NCBI GenBank assembly: GCA_041744735.1
Contig: JBGTKH010000287.1
Span: 1 to 13,906, forward strand
DNA from: JBGTKH01 sp041744735
GTDB taxonomy: Bacteria; Planctomycetota; Planctomycetia; Pirellulales; Pirellulaceae
Reading direction: 5' to 3'
DNA: 13,906 nucleotides
Positions 1 to 7,052 of this stretch are shown here, one piece after another; the stretch's first letter is position 1, and each line of letters begins with the position of its first letter. The notes under the pieces are model-generated. The model had not been told where the DNA came from, made no database searches, and worked only from the letters and a program-made list of their open reading frames with translations. The position numbers and the translations under genes were made by a program.

Positions 1-1710
1 ACGGTCGACTATCGGGAGTTGACCGGCACGCGCGACCAGCCGCAGCAACTGACTTACGAAGTACAGTTGGATGACTTGGCCATCGATTCTCGCGGGGTTG
101 TGATCAGCTTGAACAACATGGTGGAGATACCATACTCCGTCAAAGGACTTGAGAAAGAGGATCGCAGCAAGCCCGTAGAAAACATTCACGGCGGCACCGG
201 ATGGTTTCGTCCGGCCTTCGACCGCAAGCAGCCGCCGGACAAGCAACCGGTCCCATTCGTTGCCTTGCAGCGAATCGAGATTCAACCCGACTACGTCGCC
301 GCCTGGCCGCCCGAATCCTGGTCTGTAGGACGGGCACTCCTGCCCGTCGCAGACAAGCAGCAAGTCGCGCAGTCGGAAGGCCAGACGGGCAAGAGTGCCC
401 GTCCTACGTTGGAAGACAACGAGCAAAGTGCAAGACAACTGCTCGGCATCTGGATCGAGCGGGCTTGGCGGCGGCCGGTCAGTTCGGCTGAGCAAGAACG
501 CTTCTTTGCGCTGTACCGCGAGCTGCGCGCACAAGGCATGTCGTTCGACGATTCGCTGCGAGCCACTTTCCAATCGGTGCTGCTCAGCGGCGGCTTCCGC
601 TATCTAGCGTCACCGGCCGATGCGGATGCGGCGATCGCTCAGCACGCGATCGCGTCGCGGCTCAGTTTCATGTTGATCGGCGCGCCGCCGGATGACGAAC
701 TGCGGCGATTGGCGGCGGCTGGCAAGCTGCGCGAACCGGCCGTGCTCGATGCCCAAGTGGATCGTTTGTTGGCCGACCCGCGCAGTGACGCATTTGTCCG
801 GCCGTTCGTGACGCAATGGTTGGAGATGGGGCAGCCGATCACGATCGCAATGGACCACATCCAAAAACAGGATTTTCGTTTTGGCCGCTATCTGAAGGCG
901 TCGATGCACGAAGAAACGCTGGCCTATGTCGGGGAACTGTTCCGCGAAAACCGGCCGGCGCGGGAGCTGATTGTCAGCGACTGGACGATGATGAACAACA
1001 TTCTGGCAATCCACTACGGCTACGAGGGCATCGAGGGCGGGCAACTGCGCAAAGTGAAGCTGCGGCCGGACGATCCGCGCGGCGGCGGCATCTTGGGCCA
1101 TGCGGGCATTCAGTCGATGCTTTGCTGGATGGGCGAGAACTGGCTGATCTACCGCGGCGCGTGGGCGCTGCGGCACATCCTCGACGCCCCGCCGCCTCCG
1201 CCGCCGTTGGAAGTGCCCGAGTTGATTCCGTCGGACAATTCGAACCACGGCAAGACCTTCAAAGAATTGCTCCAGCAGCATCAGGCGGATGCCAAGTGCG
1301 CCGTGTGCCACAAGAACATCGACCCCGTGGGTTTTGCGTTTCAATCTTTCGACCTCAGCGGCCGTTGGCGCGACGTGGAATATGAGAGCTACGCCCGCAA
1401 CGAGTTGGATGGTAAAATCGAATGGCGCGGCGTTGGCAAGACGCGGCCGGTCGACAGCGCCGGCCACTTGCCGCGCGGCGAGGCGTTCACCAGTTTCAGT
1501 GAATTCAAACAGCTTGTCGTTCGAGAATATCTTGACGATGTGGTCCGCGGCCTGCTGAAGAATTTAATGCTCTACGCCACCGGCCGCAAACCTGATGTTG
1601 ACGACATGGCCGAGATACGGACGATCATGAAAGAGCAAGCCGACAAAGGTTATCCGCTGCGCGATCTGCTCAAAGCGGTCGTGCGGTCGCAGGCGTTTTT
1701 GGAACATTGA
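1..1710 (+). CDS. DUF1595/DUF1592/DUF1588/DUF1585 protein with CxxCH motif, 5' partial
   Basis: The frame is already open at base 1, so the true start lies upstream; the TTG at 19 is only an internal codon. From window codon 1, a beta-rich piece (about 1-107) is followed by DUF1595 (about 143-201, with 'RAWRRPVS'), DUF1592 (about 213-341), DUF1588 (about 356-457) and DUF1585 (about 490-569). DUF1588 holds CAVCH at codons 433-437, followed by 'NIDPVGFAFQSFD', the usual family signature and a possible c-type haem site. Family members are typically 750-900 residues, with a cytochrome-like domain and DUF1587 at the N-terminus, which are missing here because of the window edge. The molecular function is unknown; export and a redox role are inferred from the family. 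These proteins are commonly encoded beside DUF1552 proteins in planctomycetes, as here. Codons 109-136 come from a palindromic insert described separately. The identification is firm. Confidence 0.92.
   Translation, partial: TVDYRELTGTRDQPQQLTYEVQLDDLAIDSRGVVISLNNMVEIPYSVKGLEKEDRSKPVENIHGGTGWFRPAFDRKQPPDKQPVPFVALQRIEIQPDYVAAWPPESWSVGRALLPVADKQQVAQSEGQTGKSARPTLEDNEQSARQLLGIWIERAWRRPVSSAEQERFFALYRELRAQGMSFDDSLRATFQSVLLSGGFRYLASPADADAAIAQHAIASRLSFMLIGAPPDDELRRLAAAGKLREPAVLDAQVDRLLADPRSDAFVRPFVTQWLEMGQPITIAMDHIQKQDFRFGRYLKASMHEETLAYVGELFRENRPARELIVSDWTMMNNILAIHYGYEGIEGGQLRKVKLRPDDPRGGGILGHAGIQSMLCWMGENWLIYRGAWALRHILDAPPPPPPLEVPELIPSDNSNHGKTFKELLQQHQADAKCAVCHKNIDPVGFAFQSFDLSGRWRDVEYESYARNELDGKIEWRGVGKTRPVDSAGHLPRGEAFTSFSEFKQLVVREYLDDVVRGLLKNLMLYATGRKPDVDDMAEIRTIMKEQADKGYPLRDLLKAVVRSQAFLEH
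325..407. repeat. Palindromic double-hairpin element inserted in frame in a coding region
   Basis: Two 24-base arms, 325-348 and 384-407, are inverted copies of each other with one mismatch (23 of 24), separated by 35 bases. Each arm also folds on itself: GACGGGCA and TGCCCGTC pair around a four-base loop (CTCC on the left, AGAG on the right). The element is 83 bases long and is read through by the DUF1592 gene as 'VGRALLPV' ... 'TGKSARPT'. Because it is nearly symmetrical, the opposite strand encodes almost the same peptide ends. It falls in the linker between the N-terminal beta-rich part and DUF1595. I recall similar 'GTAGGACGGGCA' palindromes as dispersed repeats in planctomycete genomes, but only one copy is visible here, so repetitiveness is inference. 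The form is like REP/BIME elements or Rickettsia palindromic elements. Confidence 0.85.
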
Positions 1711-1724
1711 ACGAACTGTCCTAC

Positions 1725-1733
1725 AGAAGAGGG
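1725..1733 (+). promoter_or_regulatory. Ribosome binding site that sets the DUF1552 start
   Basis: AGAAGAGGG ends 6 bases before the ATG at 1740. It leaves no spacing for the in-frame ATG at 1734, and it lies downstream of the earlier TTG at 1707, so 1740 is the best start. Confidence 0.6.
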
Positions 1734-1739
1734 ATGATC

Positions 1740-3071
1740 ATGAGCAACGGCAATTTGATTTCTCGGCGTACCATTCTCCGCGGCCTCGGCGCGACAATTG
1801 CCTTGCCGTATCTCGACATCATGTGTGGCCGGACGTTGGCTGCCGCAGCCGGGCAGAAGGAACCGCCGCGATTGGCCTGCTTTTATATTCCGGGTGGCAT
1901 CAATCATTACAACTGGTTCCCGGAGGACACGGGGTTCAATTACACACTCGCGCCGTCGCACAAGCCGCTGGCACACCATCGCGATCAGTTCTCGGTACTC
2001 ACGAGCCTGTCTCACATCGAAGGACGAATCAGCGGTCACGTACATCCTTACAACTGGCTGACGGGCCACAACATCAACCTCACGCCCGGCGCGATCACCA
2101 ATACGATTTCGATGGATCAGGTAGCGGCCAAGTACATCGGCCCGACCTATCTGCCTTCGCTCACGCTCTCGTGGCATGACGGTGTTGGCACCGCGACGCT
2201 CTCGCGAAACGCACTGGGCGTCGACATCCCCGCGACCGCCAACTATCGCAGCGTCTTCGAACAACTGTTCCCGCCAGCCGACAAGTCGCAACTCAAAGAG
2301 GCGCAGGCTCGCTTGACACTCAATCGAAGCATCCTCGACACCGCGCTAGCCGACGTGCAAGATCTGCGACTCAAGCTCGGCTCTCTCGACCGGCAGCGGT
2401 TGGATCAGTACCTGCAATCGATCCGCGAGGTCGAGCAGCGGCTGGACGACAAGGAGCAGATTCTCGACCGCGGCCGTCCGAAGTTCGACGAGGAAAGCGT
2501 GCGCGTCGAGCCACAGGGCAAGAATAGCATGCAGGAGCACATCGAGTTGATGATGGACTTGATCGCACTGGCTTTCCAGACGGACATGACCCGCGTCGTC
2601 ACGCAGGTGTTGGGCGGCGAAGGCGGACCGAACTACGAAGAATACAAGACGTGGGCCGGCAAAGCGGGCGGCCCGGTCCGCGGTGCTCACGACCTGCATC
2701 ACAAAGGGACCGGCGCGCGAGGCACTGACAATCCGGACGTAATGGCGCTAGGCTACCGCGACGAAATGTTCTGTGCCTGTTTGGCACGTTTGCTGGACAA
2801 GCTGCAAGGCATCCAGGCCCACGACGGCACGTTGCTCGACCACACCGTGCTGCTACTGGGAGGTTCGCAGATCAGCAGTCACTCCGGCGGCAGTTTCCCG
2901 ATGCTGTTGGCCGGCGGCAAGAAGCTGGGCTTCCGGCACGGCCAACATCTAAAGTGGAAAGGCAACGAGCGGCCGGCCTCCGATCTGTATCTGACGATCC
3001 TGCAACAACTCGGCTGCCCCGTCACAACGTTCAAGGAAAGCCGCGGGCCGATTTCAGAGATTTTGATTTGA
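1740..3071 (+). CDS. DUF1552 (HXXSHH family) protein, Tat-type export signal
   Basis: This is a 443-residue protein of the DUF1552 family, common in planctomycetes, of unknown reaction; I place it near the alkaline phosphatase/sulfatase fold from memory of the family. The N-terminus has a twin-arginine motif (SRRTILRGLG, residues 8-17) followed by a hydrophobic stretch ending near 'AAAA', as expected for folded export. Family hallmarks are 'GHVHPYNWLTGHN', the 'SMDQVAAKYIG' block and the late 'DGTLLDHTVLLLGGSQ' and 'MLLAGG' blocks. Length is normal. The motif that gives the family its name (H-x-x-S-H-H) reads AHDLHH at residues 316-321, so the first His and the Ser are missing. It starts 29 bases after the DUF1592 gene, its usual partner, and its stop is directly followed by the next ATG. 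Confidence 0.9.
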   Translation: MSNGNLISRRTILRGLGATIALPYLDIMCGRTLAAAAGQKEPPRLACFYIPGGINHYNWFPEDTGFNYTLAPSHKPLAHHRDQFSVLTSLSHIEGRISGHVHPYNWLTGHNINLTPGAITNTISMDQVAAKYIGPTYLPSLTLSWHDGVGTATLSRNALGVDIPATANYRSVFEQLFPPADKSQLKEAQARLTLNRSILDTALADVQDLRLKLGSLDRQRLDQYLQSIREVEQRLDDKEQILDRGRPKFDEESVRVEPQGKNSMQEHIELMMDLIALAFQTDMTRVVTQVLGGEGGPNYEEYKTWAGKAGGPVRGAHDLHHKGTGARGTDNPDVMALGYRDEMFCACLARLLDKLQGIQAHDGTLLDHTVLLLGGSQISSHSGGSFPMLLAGGKKLGFRHGQHLKWKGNERPASDLYLTILQQLGCPVTTFKESRGPISEILI

Positions 3072-4064
3072 ATGGCGACTCAACGAGCAAAACTTGGAAT
3101 CGCGCTTGCTTCCGCTGTAATAACCGCGAGTCTTGGTATCGTGATGATCGAACTCGCGGTGGCAGGTGAACGTGACGCGCGCGACCAATCGCTGCTCACT
3201 TTGCGTGGGCATCAGCAGTGGGTTCGCTGCGTGGCCTTCAGCCCGGACGGCAAACGCATCGTGTCGGGCGGCGATGACAAGACATTGATCGTCTGGGACG
3301 CCAGCCGCGGCGAGGCGTTGATGACCCTGCACGGCAGCAACAGCGCCGTCACCGCGGTCGACTTCAGTCCTGACGGCAAGCGGATCGTGTCGGGCAATTG
3401 GGACGGCGAATTGAAAGTCCAGGATGCAGACAACGGCAAGGAGTTGCTGGCGCTAGCCGGTCACGCGGAGACGATCACGTCAGTTGCTTTCAGCCCGGGC
3501 GGCGAACTCATCGCGTCCGGCAGCGCGGACGACACGTTGAAAATTTGGTACGCCAATGACGGCGATGAGCGCTTGACCATCGAACAAGGCAGCGAGTACG
3601 ACGTGATTGCCATCGCCTTCAGCCCCGACGGCAAACGGATCGTCGCGGGTGACGGCGAGAATCAAGTGACCGTCTGGGATGTGTATGGCGGCGAAACGTT
3701 GATGACCTTGCTCGGGCACAGCGAAGCGGTCACGTGCCTGGCTTTCAGCCCCGACGGCAAACGTGTCGTGTCGGGGAGTTGGGACGATACGCTGATCGTC
3801 TGGGATGTGTTGCGCGGCGAGAAACTGTTTACGCTCGGCGGGCACTCGGCCGACATCACCTGCGTTGCCTTCAGTCCCAACGGCCGCTGGATCGTTTCGG
3901 GCAGCGAGGACGACACGTTAAGACTCTGGGATGCTCAACTCGGCAAAGAACTGAAAGTCCTGCGCGGACACACCGACGACGTCACCTGTGTCGCGTTTAG
4001 CCCGGACAGTCAGCGCATCGTCTCGGGAAGCAGGTTGACCCTGAAGGTTTGGCAAGTTCAGTAG
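3072..4064 (+). CDS. Membrane-anchored or exported seven-blade WD40 repeat protein
   Basis: This is a 330-residue protein. Residues 8-31 form a hydrophobic signal anchor or signal peptide. From about residue 43 to the end there are seven WD40 repeats of about 42 residues, each with a version of 'V.CVAFSPDGKRIVSGS..DTL.VWD', which is enough to close one beta-propeller. Blades 2 and 3 lack the canonical WD (VQD and IWY), and the last blade is shortened at the 'SGSRLTLKVW' turn. WD40 propellers are protein-binding platforms; no catalytic domain is present, so a scaffold role outside the cytoplasm is inferred. The ATG directly follows the TGA of the DUF1552 gene with only a weak purine stretch upstream, which suggests translational coupling. 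The repeats are also clearly similar at DNA level. Confidence 0.9.
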   Translation: MATQRAKLGIALASAVITASLGIVMIELAVAGERDARDQSLLTLRGHQQWVRCVAFSPDGKRIVSGGDDKTLIVWDASRGEALMTLHGSNSAVTAVDFSPDGKRIVSGNWDGELKVQDADNGKELLALAGHAETITSVAFSPGGELIASGSADDTLKIWYANDGDERLTIEQGSEYDVIAIAFSPDGKRIVAGDGENQVTVWDVYGGETLMTLLGHSEAVTCLAFSPDGKRVVSGSWDDTLIVWDVLRGEKLFTLGGHSADITCVAFSPNGRWIVSGSEDDTLRLWDAQLGKELKVLRGHTDDVTCVAFSPDSQRIVSGSRLTLKVWQVQ

Positions 4065-4073
4065 TGTCCCTCC

Positions 4074-4078
4074 AGGAG
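4074..4078 (+). promoter_or_regulatory. Ribosome binding site of the first PQQ-like gene
   Basis: AGGAG sits 6 bases before the ATG at 4085. It supports this start over the upstream in-frame TTG at 4049, which overlaps the WD40 gene and would spoil the signal peptide. Confidence 0.65.
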
Positions 4079-4084
4079 CGCATC

Positions 4085-5644
4085 ATGTCGAGATTCTCGA
4101 TTCGCATTCTGTTCTCTTTCATTGCTGCTTTATGCTCGACCGCACACGCTGCCGATCCGGCGCCGGCTTGGCCGCAAGCCAATGGTCCGTTCGGTAATTT
4201 TTCGCCGCGGCTTTCCGAAGTGAAGCTGCTCGACAACGTCGCCGAGGCGCGGCAAGTGTGGATCAGCGAGACCGACGACCTCGGATATGCGAAAGGTTCG
4301 GCGTCGGGCTACGCACAGAATCTCGCGCGGTGGGACGGCCATCCGGGTTCCAGTTCTGGGCCGGTCCTGGCCGAGGGCAAGCTGTTCGTCACGACGTTTC
4401 GGCCGACGGGCCAGGCGTGGGCGGAAGAATTGGGGCAACTCAAAAATCTCGCGGTGTCGAACAAGCCGTTCAGCGACGACGAGACCGCGCGGATGAAACG
4501 CAACCTGCGCATCTTGGCCGACGATATGCTGGTGGCCGTCGATCAGCGGACGGGTAAGACCGTTTGGACGGCGATTGAAGAGGGCGTGGGGCTGAACCGC
4601 TACATGGGCAAACGTCAGGGCTTTTGCGTGTCGCCCGCGTATCACGACGGCGTGGTTTTCAGCATGGGAACGACGGGGCTGCTATATGCGTACACGGCGG
4701 CCGACGGCCGCAAGCTGTGGGAGACGAACATCGGTCCGGCCCATCAGTCGGCGCTCGAACTCAAAGCGAAAGTGCTTCAGCAGAAGACGCTGTCGGGCGG
4801 CATGGGTTGGGATGTGTCGTTGGTCGTCGCCGGAGGAGTGCTCGTCGTGCCGCTGTTCGATGCGACCGACGTCAGCCTGCGGGGCGTCGACGTGAAGAGC
4901 GGCGCGACGCTGTGGGAGGCGGCGCGGGTCTGCTCGCGTCATGCGACACCCGCCGTGTGGACTCACGATGGAAAACAGTACGTGCTGACCGCGACGGTGT
5001 CGGGCAAGCTGCACTTGATCGATCCGGCGGACGGCCGCGTGTTGTGGACTGTCAATGGACTTGGCGCCAATCATTTTTCGCTGACCCCAACCGCACACCA
5101 TGTGTTCGTCAATGCCGGTTCGAAGATTCCGCGCAGCGACGGGGACGACGAAATGTACGGTTCGCTCGCCGCGTACTCGCTCAGCCCACAAAAGGCGGCG
5201 CGCGCGTGGAAGCACGATGAAAAGCCGGAGTTGCTGTTTTCAACGTGGATGGATAGCTGTGCCCGGCGGTTTTTGGCGGTGGATCAGGGCCGCGTGTACT
5301 TTCGGGCTCACGGCGTGGACAAATCCGAAGGCCGCCTGCTGGTGCTCGATGAATCGACTGGCAAGGTGCTTTCCGAGATGACGATCGCCTCGCCCGCGCT
5401 GCAATTCTATCCGACCGGCGACCGGTTGCTGACGATCCGCGACGCCTCGCACAGCGAAACCGAACTGGCGCTGCTCCGCATCGACGGCAGCCACATCCGG
5501 CAACTTGCCGAATTCTGGCACCCGCCGCACCAGAACACGACCGCCTATGAAGTCGACATGGAACATCCGTACGCCGACGGATTCTTCTACCTCCGCACCA
5601 AAGACGGCCGCATCGCCTGTTACGATCTGCGGGAGCAGCCATGA
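4085..5644 (+). CDS. Secreted PQQ-like beta-propeller protein (first of two paralogues)
   Basis: This is a 519-residue protein with a clear signal peptide (residues 1-22, cleavage after AHA). The rest is a PQQ-like propeller, with blade motifs such as 'LVAVDQRTGKTVW' (149-161), 'LLYAYTAADGRKLW' (199-212), 'LHLIDPADGRVLW' and 'LLVLDESTGKVL'. I see no quinoprotein dehydrogenase features, so this is probably a BamB-like structural or binding propeller, not an enzyme using PQQ. It starts with 'WPQANGPFGNFS' and ends in 'CYDLREQP'; the second propeller gene, at 7053, has matching start and end motifs and the same segment order, so the two are paralogues. It lies 20 bases after the WD40 gene and 50 before the sulfatase. 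The role with the sulfatase is inferred from position only. Confidence 0.85.
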   Translation: MSRFSIRILFSFIAALCSTAHAADPAPAWPQANGPFGNFSPRLSEVKLLDNVAEARQVWISETDDLGYAKGSASGYAQNLARWDGHPGSSSGPVLAEGKLFVTTFRPTGQAWAEELGQLKNLAVSNKPFSDDETARMKRNLRILADDMLVAVDQRTGKTVWTAIEEGVGLNRYMGKRQGFCVSPAYHDGVVFSMGTTGLLYAYTAADGRKLWETNIGPAHQSALELKAKVLQQKTLSGGMGWDVSLVVAGGVLVVPLFDATDVSLRGVDVKSGATLWEAARVCSRHATPAVWTHDGKQYVLTATVSGKLHLIDPADGRVLWTVNGLGANHFSLTPTAHHVFVNAGSKIPRSDGDDEMYGSLAAYSLSPQKAARAWKHDEKPELLFSTWMDSCARRFLAVDQGRVYFRAHGVDKSEGRLLVLDESTGKVLSEMTIASPALQFYPTGDRLLTIRDASHSETELALLRIDGSHIRQLAEFWHPPHQNTTAYEVDMEHPYADGFFYLRTKDGRIACYDLREQP

Positions 5645-5694
5645 TCGGCGCGATTGCCAATTAGACGGAATCACTTTCTTGGAGAACCGCAACC

Positions 5695-7038
5695 ATGACG
5701 ACACCGCATCGAATCGACTTTAAGTTTATCCACTTCGTTCAAATCATTGCCTGTCTTGCCGCGTGCCACGTAGTGTCAAACGTGTCCGCTGGCGCGGACC
5801 GGCCAAACATCGTGATCGTGGTCGCCGATGACATGGGCTGGCGGGACACTGGCTATCAAGGCAGCCCGCACGCCAAGACGCCAAACCTGGACGACATGGC
5901 GGCCAAGGGCGTGCGGTTCGATTACTTTTATGCAGCTCAACAAATGTGCTCGCCCGGCCGATTCGCGATCCTTACCGGCCGCAACCCGTTCCGCACGGGC
6001 CTGCACGCGCTGGGCGCGATGCGTCCGCAGGAGATTACGCTCGCCAAAGCGCTGAAGACCGCCGGCTACAGCACGGGTCATTTCGGCAAGTGGCATCTGG
6101 GGTCAGCTAATACCAGCCCGGTGAAGATGGGTTTCGACGAGGCGATCTGGAAGATCAACTACTACGATCTCGGCGCGAGCCTGCAGGTCGGCGACACGAA
6201 GGAGATGGTGACGCTGGAAGGCGACACGTCCGTCGCCACGATGAATTTGGCACTCGACTTCATTCGCAAGCAAGCTGAAGCCAAGCAACCGTTCTTCGTG
6301 CAGGTCTGTTTCGGCTCGCCGCATTCGCCGCACAAAGCGACCGACGAATTCAAAGCGATCTACAGCGACCTGCCAGAGAAGCAGCAGGATTTCCTCGGCG
6401 AGTTGTCCGGCATCGACGCGGCGGTCGGCAATCTGCGCGGCGAACTGAAAAAACTCGGCATCGCCGACGACACGCTGTACTGGTTCACCAGTGACAACGG
6501 CGGTATCACGCCTGATTCGCAAGACCCATCGGGCAAAGGCAAGCAGAGTGTTGGTGCGAGGACCGTCGCGGTGCTGGAGTGGCCTGCACGGATCAAGCAG
6601 CCGATTCAAACTTCGCTCCCTTGCGGTCACGTTGATCTGTACCCGACGCTGCTGGAGATCACCGGCGTGACGATGCCCGGCCAGCCGGTCGTCGACGGCA
6701 TCAGCCTTGTGCCGCTGTTGGAAGGCCGCATGACGGAACGCCCCAAGCCGCTGGGCTTCCTGCTCCGTCAGGGCGGCGGTAAAGGCGGGTTGGCCAAAAG
6801 CAACTTTATCACCGACACGCAAGGCGTTTGGATCGACGGCCAATACAAATTGATCGTCAACGCTGGTGCTGACGCAAAGGCCGCCGTGGCGCTCTTCGAC
6901 ATCTACGCCGATCCGGCTCAAAAGAAAAATCTTGTCGACGACCATCCTGACGTCGTCGCGCGGATGCGCGCCGCGCTCGACGAGTGGCGAGGAGGTTCGG
7001 TGCGAGCCAGTTTCGATGGCAAGGACTTTTTCGAGTGA
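5695..7038 (+). CDS. Secreted type I sulfatase (formylglycine-dependent)
   Basis: This is a 447-residue sulfatase that would remove sulfate esters, probably from a polysaccharide, outside the cytoplasm. A hydrophobic export signal covers about residues 11-34. 'RPNIVIVVADDMGW' supplies the metal-binding Asp pair (45-46). The active-site motif is CSPGR at 85-89, where Cys85 would be converted to formylglycine. 'GHFGKWHLG' gives Lys132 and His134, then come His210 ('GSPHSPH') and 'TSDNGG' (Asp267, Asn268), and 'ARTVAVLEWPARI' is the late sulfatase block. The fourth residue of the CxPxR motif is Gly, where Ser, Thr or Ala is usual. All expected catalytic positions seem present, so it is probably active. 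The ATG at 5695 follows GGAG at 5681-5684. Substrate cannot be told from sequence alone. No sulfatase-maturing enzyme is encoded in the window. Confidence 0.93.
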   Translation: MTTPHRIDFKFIHFVQIIACLAACHVVSNVSAGADRPNIVIVVADDMGWRDTGYQGSPHAKTPNLDDMAAKGVRFDYFYAAQQMCSPGRFAILTGRNPFRTGLHALGAMRPQEITLAKALKTAGYSTGHFGKWHLGSANTSPVKMGFDEAIWKINYYDLGASLQVGDTKEMVTLEGDTSVATMNLALDFIRKQAEAKQPFFVQVCFGSPHSPHKATDEFKAIYSDLPEKQQDFLGELSGIDAAVGNLRGELKKLGIADDTLYWFTSDNGGITPDSQDPSGKGKQSVGARTVAVLEWPARIKQPIQTSLPCGHVDLYPTLLEITGVTMPGQPVVDGISLVPLLEGRMTERPKPLGFLLRQGGGKGGLAKSNFITDTQGVWIDGQYKLIVNAGADAKAAVALFDIYADPAQKKNLVDDHPDVVARMRAALDEWRGGSVRASFDGKDFFE

Positions 7039-7040
7039 GT

Positions 7041-7045
7041 AGGAG
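7041..7045 (+). promoter_or_regulatory. Ribosome binding site of the second PQQ-like gene
   Basis: AGGAG lies 7 bases before the ATG at 7053 and only 1 base before the in-frame ATG at 7047. The start at 7053 is therefore preferred over 7047 and over the GTG at 6984 inside the sulfatase gene. Confidence 0.6.
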
Positions 7046-7052
7046 CATGACC

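Noticed and set aside
610..1467. 285-codon minus-strand open frame opposite the DUF1592 gene
   Set aside because: It is a shadow; the sense strand carries the conserved DUF1592/DUF1588 blocks.
3198..4061. Tandem satellite repeat
   Set aside because: The periodicity is fully explained by WD40 blades in a coding frame.
5641..5664. ATGA-coupled gene after the first propeller
   Set aside because: The frame ends after 7 codons, and the sulfatase has its own start and ribosome binding site.
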